Part shown: piece by piece, positions 6,432 to 12,432 of the stretch
How positions within the stretch are numbered: position 1 is the stretch's first letter
Layout: each line of letters opens with the position of its first letter
Assembly (NCBI GenBank): GCA_910578655.1
Contig: CAJTQE010000028.1
Span: forward strand, 1-12,432
DNA from: an uncultured Christensenella sp.
GTDB taxonomy: Bacteria; Bacillota; Clostridia; Christensenellales; Borkfalkiaceae
Direction of reading: 5' to 3'
DNA length: 12,432 bases
The notes under the pieces: model-generated
What the model was told of the DNA's origin: nothing
The model's database searches: none
The model's input: only the letters and a program-made list of their open reading frames with translations
Program-made: the position numbers and the translations under genes

Positions 6432-6569
6432 CTTTAAAAAAGAATAAAAGAACAATTGATTTTATTTTTGCATATAATTAACAGCCGTGCGAAAACTGTG
6501 AATTCTATTTGCCGCACTAACTGCTTTCACGGCGGTTTGCGTAATGCCGACTGACGAAAGCGAAAAAGA

Positions 6570-7388
6570 TTAAACGCGTTCGGCAATTAAAGCGAACTGT
6601 TCGCAACTCAGCGTTTCGCCGCGTGCTTTCAGGTCGATACCGCATTGATTCAATATTTCCTGCGCGCGTGCGCGTGAGAGCGAAAAACCGTTTACAAGGT
6701 TGTTTTCAAGCGTTTTTCTGCGCGAGGAAAAAGCGGTATGCACCACCTTTTTGTATTTATCGGGGTCGGGTATATTAATTCTTTGTACGAAGTTCAAATT
6801 TACTACCGCACTGTCAACGTTGGGGCGCGGATAGAACAGCGTGCGCGGAACGCGCTTTACTATTTTACAGTCTGCGCGCGGAGCAATCATTGCGGTTATC
6901 GCACCGTATTCGGGCGTTCCCGCCGCAGCGCAAAGCCGCTCGGCAACCTCTTCCTGAACCATTACGGTCAGCGAAGAACACCTTTTCCCCTCTTCCACTA
7001 TCTTCATAATCAGCGGAGAAGTAATATAATACGGCAAATTTGCAACGACTTTATAATCGCCGATATCATTCTCGAACTCGGCAAGGTTAACCTTTAAAAA
7101 GTCTTTAAAGTTGACCTCTATATTCCCGTAACCCGAAAGCGTGCGTTCAAGCACCGGCTGCAAGCTTTTGTCCACGTCGAAAGAAATTACCCTTTTCACC
7201 TTGTCGGCAAGCGCGCGCGTAAGCGTACCTGCACCGCAGCCTATTTCAACGACGGTATCGCGTTCGGTTGCGCCCGACAGCGCAACTATCGAGGCAAGCA
7301 GATTTTTATCCGTTATAAAGTTTTGACCGAGCTGTTTTTTAAAACCGAAACCGCATTCGGCGAGAATAGTTTTTATATCGTTTTCCAT
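6570..7388 (-). CDS. rsmA: 16S rRNA (adenine1518-N6/adenine1519-N6)-dimethyltransferase
   Basis: RsmA/KsgA dimethylates two adjacent adenines in the 3'-terminal hairpin of 16S rRNA, using S-adenosylmethionine, late in 30S assembly. The 272-residue protein is full length. Motifs in order: KKQLGQNFITD (17-27), SAM-binding motif I VVEIGCGAGTLTRAL (46-60), acidic loop FDVD (70-73), catalytic motif IV NLPYYITSPL (117-126), QEEVAERL (145-152) and the C-terminal FSSRRKTLENN (220-230). It has its own sigma-A promoter directly upstream and is separated from tatD by a hairpin, so it is not simply the last gene of the metG operon. The ribosome site is weak (CGGAC). No ribonuclease M5 gene (rnmV) sits beside it, unlike in Bacillus. 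Confidence 0.97.
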   Translation of the reverse strand: MENDIKTILAECGFGFKKQLGQNFITDKNLLASIVALSGATERDTVVEIGCGAGTLTRALADKVKRVISFDVDKSLQPVLERTLSGYGNIEVNFKDFLKVNLAEFENDIGDYKVVANLPYYITSPLIMKIVEEGKRCSSLTVMVQEEVAERLCAAAGTPEYGAITAMIAPRADCKIVKRVPRTLFYPRPNVDSAVVNLNFVQRINIPDPDKYKKVVHTAFSSRRKTLENNLVNGFSLSRARAQEILNQCGIDLKARGETLSCEQFALIAERV

Positions 7389-7408
7389 TTTTTAGTCCGT
7401 ATATAGTT

Positions 7409-7437
7409 ATTATAACAACAAATACTATTATTGTAAA
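7409..7437 (-). promoter_or_regulatory. Sigma-A promoter of rsmA
   Basis: On the minus strand TTTACA (7437-7432), a 17-base spacer and TATAAT (7414-7409) form a strong sigma-A promoter. Twenty bases separate the -10 box from the rsmA ATG at 7388, leaving a short normal leader with a weak GGA ribosome site. This contrasts with ogg and metG, where no leader is left. Confidence 0.85.
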
Positions 7438-7460
7438 CGAAATTATTGACGTTTACCTTA

Positions 7461-7503
7461 CTTTAAGATAAAGAACACCGTGCATTTTTTGCGCGGTGTT
7501 CGG
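7461..7503 (-). terminator. Terminator hairpin after tatD
   Basis: Arms GAACACCGTGC (7473-7483) and GCGCGGTGTTC (7491-7501) enclose a seven-base loop just after the tatD stop codon. In the minus-strand RNA, the expected direction, the stem has one C·A mismatch and is followed by TTTATCTT. In plus-strand RNA the mismatch becomes a G·U pair and the tail is GGTTTTTAA, so the hairpin is if anything better rightwards and may work both ways. It separates metG-tatD from rsmA. Confidence 0.8.
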
Positions 7504-7506
7504 TTT

Positions 7507-8268
7507 TTAATTGAGTTTATCAAACAGAGTATGCGCCGTGTTCCATACGGAGCGCGCAACTTCCTCTAAGCTTAACCCTTTTATCACGGCTATATTTGCA
7601 GCTATTTCGGGGATACTTTCGGGGGTGTTTGGAAATAATCCCTGTTTTGATTTGGGCGGCAAATACGGGCTGTCCGTTTCCGTAAGTATTCTGTCAAGCG
7701 GCAGGGCGGCAATAGTTCGCCTTGCCTTTTTACTGCCCTGATAGGTGCTTGTTCCGCCGAACGAAAAATATACGCCAAGCTTTGCAAGCTCTTCCGCTAT
7801 TTCAACCGAATGTGAATAACAGTGCAGCATAATTTTAAGTCCGCCTGCGCGTTCCCTTAAAATCGCAACCATATCTTCGGCGCTGTCGCGCGAGTGTATC
7901 TGCACGGGCAGATTCAGCTTTTCGGCAAGCGTCAACTGTGCTTCGAACACGCGACGCTGCAACGGCTTATCCGTGTCGGGGTAGTGATAGTCAAGGCCTA
8001 TTTCGCCTATCGCAACACACTTTTTATCGAGGGCAAGCTCTTCGATTTTATCGAGATATTCTTGCTTGCAGTCTTTAAGTTCGGTCGGGTGAAAACCTGC
8101 CGTGAAATAGCACTGCGGCATTTCAGACAGGTCTTTACCGAAAAGGCTTGTCTGCAAATCCACGCCGACAGCGATAAACTTTTTTACGCCTGCTTTTTTA
8201 ATATTTTCAAACAGGTCGGCGCCGTAGTGGCCTCCGTCCAAATGGCAGTGAACGTCAATAAAATTCAC
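7507..8268 (-). CDS. tatD: TatD-family metal-dependent deoxyribonuclease
   Basis: TatD-family hydrolase, an amidohydrolase-fold enzyme with 3'-5' exonuclease activity in studied members and a role in DNA quality control. The 253-residue protein shows all metal ligands: DVHCHLD (H7, H9), IGEIGLDYHYP with E89, QIHSRDS with H125, HCYSHS (149-154) and TETDSPY with D199. The start is GTG at 8268; its GTGA overlaps the metG stop, so the two are translated as a coupled pair. The metG-tatD pair is widely conserved in Bacillota. A terminator hairpin follows the stop codon. Confidence 0.96.
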   Translation of the reverse strand: MNFIDVHCHLDGGHYGADLFENIKKAGVKKFIAVGVDLQTSLFGKDLSEMPQCYFTAGFHPTELKDCKQEYLDKIEELALDKKCVAIGEIGLDYHYPDTDKPLQRRVFEAQLTLAEKLNLPVQIHSRDSAEDMVAILRERAGGLKIMLHCYSHSVEIAEELAKLGVYFSFGGTSTYQGSKKARRTIAALPLDRILTETDSPYLPPKSKQGLFPNTPESIPEIAANIAVIKGLSLEEVARSVWNTAHTLFDKLN

Positions 8269-10235
8269 GCCAGCGAACTTCCGTCGGGAATATCTTTTTC
8301 GGGCGATACAAGCGAAAGCGTGCCGTCGGGGCTTTCTGCGCAGACAATCATTCCCTCGCTTAAAATACCTTTCATTTCGCGCGGAGGAAGGTTACATACT
8401 ACGACCACCTTTTTGCCGACCATCTCTTCCGCAGTATAGTGGTTTGCAATTCCCGAAAGAATGGAAAGCGTTTTGTTGCCCACCTTTACGGTTTCGTGCA
8501 AAAGCTTGCTTTTCTTTACGGGTTCGCAGGCGATAACCGTGCCTACGCGCAGCTCTATTTTGTCAAAATCGTCTATCGTAATACGGGGTTTGCTTTCAAT
8601 TTCCATTTCGGGTACTTCCTCCTCGACGGGCCGTTCCGTCTTTATATCCTCGCTTTTAATTCTCGTAAACAGTGTTTGAGGGTTGGCAGTAACATTATAC
8701 TCTTTCACGCATTTGCCGCTTCCGACCGTGCGCGGCTTTGCGCCTATTTCCGCAAGAATGCTTTCAGCCGTCTTGGGCATAAACGGACGCAACAGATTCG
8801 CGCCTATGTCAAGTCCGATTAAAAGGTTGTATAAAACTTCGGAAAGTCTGTCTTTCTTGCTTTCGTCCTTTGCAAGCAGCCACGGGGTTGTTTCGTCGAT
8901 ATATTTATTTGCGCGTCTGAACAGCGACCACAGCGCGTCAAGCGCGTCGGCAACTTTCAGCTCGTCCATTTTACTTGCAACTTTTTCGTATACGTGCGTT
9001 ATCACGTTTTCAAAATCTTCGTCACAGTCACCCTCGACGCCCGTCTTTTTCGCCGTTCCGCCGAGATACTGATTTGTCATCGACACGGTGCGCTTTACAA
9101 GATTACCCAAAACGTTGGCAAGGTCGGAATTATTCCTCTCGCACACAAGGTCAAGCGTCACGTTGCCGTCGTCCGCGTAAGGCATTTCGTGCAGTACAAA
9201 ATATCTTACCGTATCTACGCCGACTTTATCCGCAAGCTCGTCCGCGTAAATCACGTTGCCCTTTGACTTTGACATTTTGTCCGCGCCTTGCAACAGCCAC
9301 GCGTGCCCGTAAACGCATTTGGGAAGAGGCTGATTGAGAGCCATCAGGAAAATGGGCCAGTAAATTATATGAAAACGAAGTACGTCCTTACCGAGAACGT
9401 GAACGTCCGCCGGCCAAAGCTTTTGATAAGTTTCAGAACTTCCGTCCGGGTCGTAACCGATACCGGAAATATAGTTTGTAAGCGCGTCAAGCCAAACATA
9501 AACAACGTGTTTAGAGTCGAAGTCTACGGGTACGCCCCATTTAAACGTTGAACGCGATACGCACAAATCCTGCAATTTGGTTTTAATCGTACCGTTTTCG
9601 CAGGCTGCCAAAAGCTCCTTGTCTGACTTGCCGATAAACTCGTCGGCAAGCAGGAAATTATTCATCATTTCGTTTTTGCGCGAAAGCGGTCGGATAAAAT
9701 CGGGGTGAGCCGCAATATGCCTGACAAGCGCTTCGGCATACTTGCCCATTCTGAAAAAGTACGCCTCTTCCTTTGCGGGCTTAACCTCGCGGCCGCAGTC
9801 GGGACACTTGCCGTTTACAAGCTGGCTTTCCGTCCAGAAACTTTCGCAAGGCGTGCAATATAATCCCTCGTAAGAGGATTTGTAAATATCGCCCTGCTCG
9901 TAGAATTTTTTAAATATTTTCTGTACGCATTTTATATGCTCGGCATCGGTCGTGCGCATAAATTTATCGTACGACACGTCCATTTTATCCCATATTCCTT
10001 TTATAGTCGAAGCAACGCCGTCAACGAATTGCTTGGGGCTTAAACCTGCCTCGGCCGCCTTTTGTTCAACTTTAAGACCGTGTTCGTCCGTACCCGTCAT
10101 AAAGAAAACGTCGGCGCCCTGCATACGCTTGAAGCGTGCTATCGCGTCTGTAAAAATCGCTTCGTAAGTGTTGCCGATATGCGGTTTGCCGGAGGTGTAC
10201 GTTATTGCCGTTGTGATGTAAAATTTTTCTTTCAT
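8265..10235 (-). CDS. metG: Methionyl-tRNA synthetase
   Basis: Class I aminoacyl-tRNA synthetase charging tRNA-Met, cytoplasmic. From the ATG at 10235 the protein has 656 residues, normal for the long form with a C-terminal tRNA-binding domain. Visible: HIGN (19-22), TGTDEHG (47-53), a zinc knuckle with cysteines 127, 130, 144 and 147, WLDALTNY (248-255), LGKD and HAWLL, KMSKS (320-324), the helical anticodon-binding domain (about 365-500) and the Arc1p/Trbp111-like domain (about 554-656, KIELRVGTV). The open frame extends 21 codons upstream, but the family homology begins at KEKFYIT and a promoter overlaps the extra codons, so the internal ATG is the start. No T-box or S-box leader is possible, since the promoter abuts the ATG. 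It overlaps tatD by four bases. Confidence 0.97.
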   Translation of the reverse strand: MKEKFYITTAITYTSGKPHIGNTYEAIFTDAIARFKRMQGADVFFMTGTDEHGLKVEQKAAEAGLSPKQFVDGVASTIKGIWDKMDVSYDKFMRTTDAEHIKCVQKIFKKFYEQGDIYKSSYEGLYCTPCESFWTESQLVNGKCPDCGREVKPAKEEAYFFRMGKYAEALVRHIAAHPDFIRPLSRKNEMMNNFLLADEFIGKSDKELLAACENGTIKTKLQDLCVSRSTFKWGVPVDFDSKHVVYVWLDALTNYISGIGYDPDGSSETYQKLWPADVHVLGKDVLRFHIIYWPIFLMALNQPLPKCVYGHAWLLQGADKMSKSKGNVIYADELADKVGVDTVRYFVLHEMPYADDGNVTLDLVCERNNSDLANVLGNLVKRTVSMTNQYLGGTAKKTGVEGDCDEDFENVITHVYEKVASKMDELKVADALDALWSLFRRANKYIDETTPWLLAKDESKKDRLSEVLYNLLIGLDIGANLLRPFMPKTAESILAEIGAKPRTVGSGKCVKEYNVTANPQTLFTRIKSEDIKTERPVEEEVPEMEIESKPRITIDDFDKIELRVGTVIACEPVKKSKLLHETVKVGNKTLSILSGIANHYTAEEMVGKKVVVVCNLPPREMKGILSEGMIVCAESPDGTLSLVSPEKDIPDGSSLA

Positions 10236-10241
10236 AACCTT

Positions 10242-10270
10242 ATTATAGCAAACGTAACGGACAAAGTAAA
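10242..10270 (-). promoter_or_regulatory. Sigma-A promoter of metG, abutting the start codon
   Basis: On the minus strand TTTACT (10270-10265), a 17-base spacer and TATAAT (10247-10242) preceded by TGC, an extended -10, form a good sigma-A promoter. Six bases (AAGGTT) separate it from the ATG at 10235, the same geometry as at ogg; both sites read TATAATAAGSTTATG. The expected start point is the first base of the ATG. An inverted repeat GACAAA/TTTGTC (10260-10265 and 10275-10280) overlaps the -35 box. Confidence 0.8.
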
Positions 10271-10313
10271 ATAATTTGTCATTGCTTTCATTTATCAAAA
10301 GTAAAATATTTCT

Positions 10314-10865
10314 ATGAACGTAATTTTTACAGCCGTGTTTATCTCGTCAATGGTTGCGCTTTTAATTTGCGCGCCGCAAGATTTTCTGCCTGCCTTAATC
10401 AGCGGAGGCGAAAACGCCGTTAAAACCGCCGTTATGCTGTTTACCGTTTACGCAGTGTGGATGGGGTTTTCAAAGCTGTGCGAACGCTCCGGTTTATCGC
10501 GCGGCGTGGCGCGCGCGCTCCGACCTGCGGCTAAAAAGATTTTCAAAACAGATAATCCCGCCGCAACGGAAAGTTTGGCAATGAACATTTCCTGCAACCT
10601 TTTGGGGCTTGGCGGCGCGGCTACGCCTTATGCCGTAAAAGCAATAGGAGAACTTGAAAAGGACGGGAATTCCTTCGCGCAAAAACTGCTATTCGTAATA
10701 AACGCAACTTCCGTTCAGATACTGCCGACAACGGTAATCGCACTCCGCGCAGGCGCGGGAAGCGCGTCGGCAGCCGATATTTTTTTACCGTCGCTTATCT
10801 GCACTGCCGTATCAACGCTGATCGCTGTTGCTCTGTTTATTATAGGTAATAAAATATGGCGTTGA
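10314..10865 (+). CDS. spmA: Spore maturation protein A
   Basis: SpmA, a membrane protein of the nucleoside-recognition (Gate) family, acts with SpmB in dehydration of the spore core in B. subtilis. It has 183 residues, near the usual length of about 195. Hydrophobic helices lie at about 4-22, 36-53, 92-108, 122-145 and 158-178. Family signatures are NISCNLLGLGGAATP (91-105) and NATSVQILPTTVIALRAGAGS (130-150). The usual asparagine before AATP is replaced by glycine (G101). It is divergent from metG and shares 78 intergenic bases. No Shine-Dalgarno site is visible; TAAAAT lies exactly six bases before the ATG. The last bases overlap the spmB start by 10 bases. No convincing sigma-E promoter was found although this would be expected. 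Confidence 0.93.
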   Translation: MNVIFTAVFISSMVALLICAPQDFLPALISGGENAVKTAVMLFTVYAVWMGFSKLCERSGLSRGVARALRPAAKKIFKTDNPAATESLAMNISCNLLGLGGAATPYAVKAIGELEKDGNSFAQKLLFVINATSVQILPTTVIALRAGAGSASAADIFLPSLICTAVSTLIAVALFIIGNKIWR

Positions 10866-11359
10866 TTATTCCCGTTATTTTTGTTGCCGTGTTCGTGTTT
10901 GCGGCAATTAAAAAAGTAAACGTTTACCAAAGCTTTACCGATGGAATCAGGGAAGCGTTTACATTCACCGTTTCGCTTTTGCCCTGCCTTGCCGCCGTTT
11001 TTATGATGTGCCAACTGTTTGAAGTTTCGCACCTATCGGACCTGTTTACAAAGTGGCTTGCGCCCGTGTTCGGCGCGTTGGGCATACCCGAAGAATTGAC
11101 CAAGCTTGTGCTTATCAAACCGTTTTCCGGCAGCGGTTCGCTTGCTTACCTTACAAGCATAATCGAAACGTACGGCGCGGACAGCTATATCGCGCGGTGC
11201 GCCTGCGTTTGCTTCGGTTCGTCGGAAACGGTGTTCTATATTTCGGCGGTTTATTTTGCAGGGCTTAAAGTAAAAAAACTTGCCCTGCCTATCGTCTGCA
11301 TTCTGGTTGCTACTTTTATATCAACCGTTCTTGCCTGTCTGATTTGTAAAATAATGTAG
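10856..11359 (+). CDS. spmB: Spore maturation protein B
   Basis: SpmB, the partner of SpmA and also a nucleoside-recognition (Gate) family membrane protein, is needed for full core dehydration and heat resistance of the spore in B. subtilis. It has 167 residues against about 178 in Bacillus. It shows the signatures KPFSGSGSLAYLT (88-100), YGADSYIARCACVCFGSS (106-123) and ETVFYISAVYFAG (124-136), with a C-terminal helix (about 140-165). The ATG lies inside the end of spmA in another frame, with only a weak AGG about ten bases ahead, so translation is coupled to spmA. The stop TAG is followed after about ten bases by a fold-back element rather than a classical terminator. Confidence 0.94.
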   Translation: MALIIPVIFVAVFVFAAIKKVNVYQSFTDGIREAFTFTVSLLPCLAAVFMMCQLFEVSHLSDLFTKWLAPVFGALGIPEELTKLVLIKPFSGSGSLAYLTSIIETYGADSYIARCACVCFGSSETVFYISAVYFAGLKVKKLALPIVCILVATFISTVLACLICKIM

Positions 11360-11368
11360 AAGGAAGTA

Positions 11369-11484
11369 AATTATAAATTAAGAATTTCGTAGTTCGCGCC
11401 GCCTCATATGATAAGGGGGAAAATGATGAGCTGTTTAAGGTAAATAAAGCAAGCCTTGCGCAAACCTTATCTACATTTATAATT
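11369..11484. repeat. Fold-back (MITE-like or structured RNA) element downstream of spmB
   Basis: This 116-base stretch is bounded by a perfect 10-bp inverted repeat, AATTATAAAT at 11369-11378 and ATTTATAATT at 11475-11484. Nested inside is a second one, GATAAGG at 11410-11416 with CCTTATC at 11465-11471. AAGG (11437-11440) can also pair with CCTT (11454-11457). A near-perfect tandem repeat, GCAAGCCTT then GCAAACCTT with an 11-base period, lies at 11449-11468. The core contains a GC-rich patch and AAGGGGG, unlike the AT-rich flanks. There is no transposase. It could be a small non-autonomous repeat, a structured RNA or chance pairing in AT-rich DNA. The rest of the 214-base gap (11485-11573) is AT-rich and shows nothing I can support. 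Confidence 0.35.
11408..11443 (+). other. Micro-ORF (11 codons) with strong ribosome site
   Basis: ATG at 11408 opens an 11-codon frame, MIRGKMMSCLR. It contains two further in-frame ATGs at 11423 and 11426 preceded by AAGGGGG (11413-11419) at a workable distance, giving a possible peptide MSCLR or MMSCLR. The frame is the same as that of spmB but separated from it by two stops (TAG at 11357 and 1190 bases-equivalent TAG at 11390-11392). It may be a translated micro-ORF or only part of the fold-back element it lies in. Coding function is unproven. Confidence 0.2.
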
Positions 11485-11573
11485 ATAATGGCTTTAAAAA
11501 CAAAAGTAAAATAATTCCCGAAAATTTTTTATAATTTCTTAATAGTATTTTTCATAACAATTTTTGATACTTT

Positions 11574-12432
11574 TTAACAGCCGCGTATTTTGGCAACTAC
11601 TGACTGCAATTGAGCGACAACCTCGTCGGCTTCCTGAAAAGTATTGTATTTGCCGAAAGTGAACCGCACCGCAGACTTTGCAGTTTTTTCGTCAAGCGAC
11701 ATTGCCTTTAAAACGTGTGACTGCGTTACCGCACCGGCCGAACAAGCCGAGCCCGTAGACACGGCAATTCCCTTCATATCCAACAAAAACAAAATGTTTT
11801 CACCGTCGCAGCCTTCGAAAGAAATATTTGCATTTGACGGCAAACGGTTAAGCGAACCGTTTAACCGCGTTCCGCTGATATTTGAAAGCACGCCGTTTAA
11901 AAATCTGTCGCGCACTGCGGAAATCTTAGCATTGTTCTCTTCCGCACACTTTACGGCGTTTTCAAGCGCGGCGGCGCAGCCGACCGCACCGGCAACGTAA
12001 GTCGTTCCTCCGCGCAGTCCGCCCTCCTGCTTTCCGCCTGAAATAAGGCGGCTTATTTTTGCCTTTTCGTTTATATAGATTGCGCCCGTTCCCTTCGGGC
12101 CGTAAAACTTATGCGCCGAAAGTCCAAGCGCGGAACAGTGCCTTGTGGGAAAGGGCAGAACGCCTGCCGTCTGAACGCAGTCGCAATAATAGAATACGCC
12201 CTTTTCGGCACAAACAGCGCCTATTTTTTCTACGGGCTGAATAACGCCCGTTTCATTATTAGCGTGCATCACCGCACAAAACACCGTATCGGGACATATA
12301 GCTTTTTTTATAGCTTCCGGTGAAATTACGCCGTCTGCGTCGGGCTTGACGAACGTTACGCGCCAGCCGAATTTTTGCATATCGCGCGCACTTTCGATAA
12401 GCGCGGGATGCTCTATTGCCGAAACGATTAAA
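11574..12432 (-). CDS. iscS: Cysteine desulfurase, class V aminotransferase family (partial, N-terminus missing)
   Basis: PLP enzyme that takes sulfur from L-cysteine as an enzyme-bound persulfide for iron-sulfur clusters or tRNA thiolation. About 286 residues are visible; the frame remains open to the right edge, beginning in IVSAIEHPAL, so roughly the first quarter lies outside. Visible motifs: the histidine that stacks on PLP (EHPA), HANNETGVIQP, DCVQTAG, the PLP lysine in SAHKFYGPKGTGAIY, and the catalytic cysteine loop STGSACSAG typical of the IscS/NifS group rather than SufS. The arginine motif VRFTFGKYNT near the C-terminus is present. An ATG at 12380 is internal, not the start. It is convergent with spmAB. 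An IscS versus NifS name cannot be decided without the neighbours. Confidence 0.92.
   Translation of the reverse strand, partial: LIVSAIEHPALIESARDMQKFGWRVTFVKPDADGVISPEAIKKAICPDTVFCAVMHANNETGVIQPVEKIGAVCAEKGVFYYCDCVQTAGVLPFPTRHCSALGLSAHKFYGPKGTGAIYINEKAKISRLISGGKQEGGLRGGTTYVAGAVGCAAALENAVKCAEENNAKISAVRDRFLNGVLSNISGTRLNGSLNRLPSNANISFEGCDGENILFLLDMKGIAVSTGSACSAGAVTQSHVLKAMSLDEKTAKSAVRFTFGKYNTFQEADEVVAQLQSVVAKIRGC

Noticed and set aside
6455..6477. Plus-strand TATAAT at 6472-6477 as promoter of an antisense RNA to rsmA
   Set aside because: No acceptable -35 hexamer at 16-18 bases (the sequence there is GAACAA) and no other sign of a plus-strand RNA except the ambiguous hairpin at 7473-7501.
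7894..8439. A 181-codon plus-strand reading frame opposite tatD and metG
   Set aside because: It lies antisense to two certain genes, shows no recognisable domain and has no ribosome site; it is a by-product of the codon pattern of the real genes.
8975..9337. A 120-codon plus-strand frame opposite metG
   Set aside because: Highly Arg/Ser/Pro-rich shadow translation over conserved metG sequence.
10236..10298. A 21-codon N-terminal extension of metG
   Set aside because: Methionyl-tRNA synthetases begin at the KEKFYIT region; the extension overlaps a sigma-A promoter and has no SD site.
11400..11416. CATATGATA as a sigma-K or sigma-E -10 box
   Set aside because: It fits the loose CATAnnnTA pattern, but the expected start point would remove the SD-like AAGGGGG, there is no -35 partner, and no gene follows on that strand.
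11544..11575. AGTAT/ATACT hairpin followed by T-run as spmAB terminator
   Set aside because: Only 5 A/T-rich pairs with an 18-base loop, in a very AT-rich stretch; too weak to call a terminator.
12378..12380. ATG at 12380 as the start of the cysteine desulfurase
   Set aside because: The frame continues upstream to the window edge with family sequence (IVSAIEHPAL), so the ATG is internal and the gene is cut by the window.

Overview
The window comes from an endospore-forming member of the Bacillota, most likely an uncultured or gut-type clostridium. It carries a GerA-type germinant receptor operon, a SpoIVFA/SpoIVFB pair, SpmA/SpmB, Shine-Dalgarno sites of the AGGAGG type, AT-rich sigma-A promoters and a perfect sigma-E-like -10 box. 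The genus cannot be named from sequence reading alone.

Layout. (1) Positions 1-3218, minus strand: the germinant receptor operon gerAA-gerAB-gerAC, tightly overlapped, with gerAC running off the left edge. (2) 3243-3334: a short divergent intergenic region with a terminator-like hairpin facing gerAA and a consensus sigma-A promoter facing right. (3) 3335-4826, plus strand: an OGG1-type 8-oxoguanine DNA glycosylase and a zinc-dependent phospholipase C-like protein, co-transcribed. (4) 4825-4850: an 11-bp-stem terminator that exactly fills the gap between two convergent stop codons. (5) 4850-6393, minus strand: spoIVFB and spoIVFA, the pro-sigma-K processing protease and its membrane regulator, behind a sigma-E-like -10 box. 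(6) 6570-10235, minus strand: rsmA with its own promoter, then metG-tatD as an overlapping pair. This is a remnant of the conserved metG-tatD-rnmV-rsmA neighbourhood with rnmV missing. (7) 10314-11359, plus strand: spmA-spmB. (8) 11360-11573: the longest non-coding stretch, holding a fold-back, MITE-like arrangement and a micro-ORF. (9) 11574-12432, minus strand: the C-terminal part of a class V cysteine desulfurase that continues past the right edge.

How the genes work together: three separate sporulation/germination modules (inner-membrane germinant receptor, mother-cell sigma-K activation, spore core dehydration) are interleaved with translation and repair housekeeping genes (rRNA dimethylation, Met-tRNA synthesis, oxidised guanine repair). 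They share a locus, not an operon. No phage, transposase, CRISPR array, tRNA or rRNA gene was seen.

Most notable points: two strong sigma-A promoters (ogg and metG) lie so close to their start codons that the predicted first transcribed base is the A of ATG, so leaderless mRNAs are predicted. The GerAC homologue has no lipobox cysteine and carries a Gly/Gln-rich repeat tract. A possible small mobile or structured repeat lies downstream of spmB. I did not find a clearly new multi-gene system; these are leads of moderate strength.
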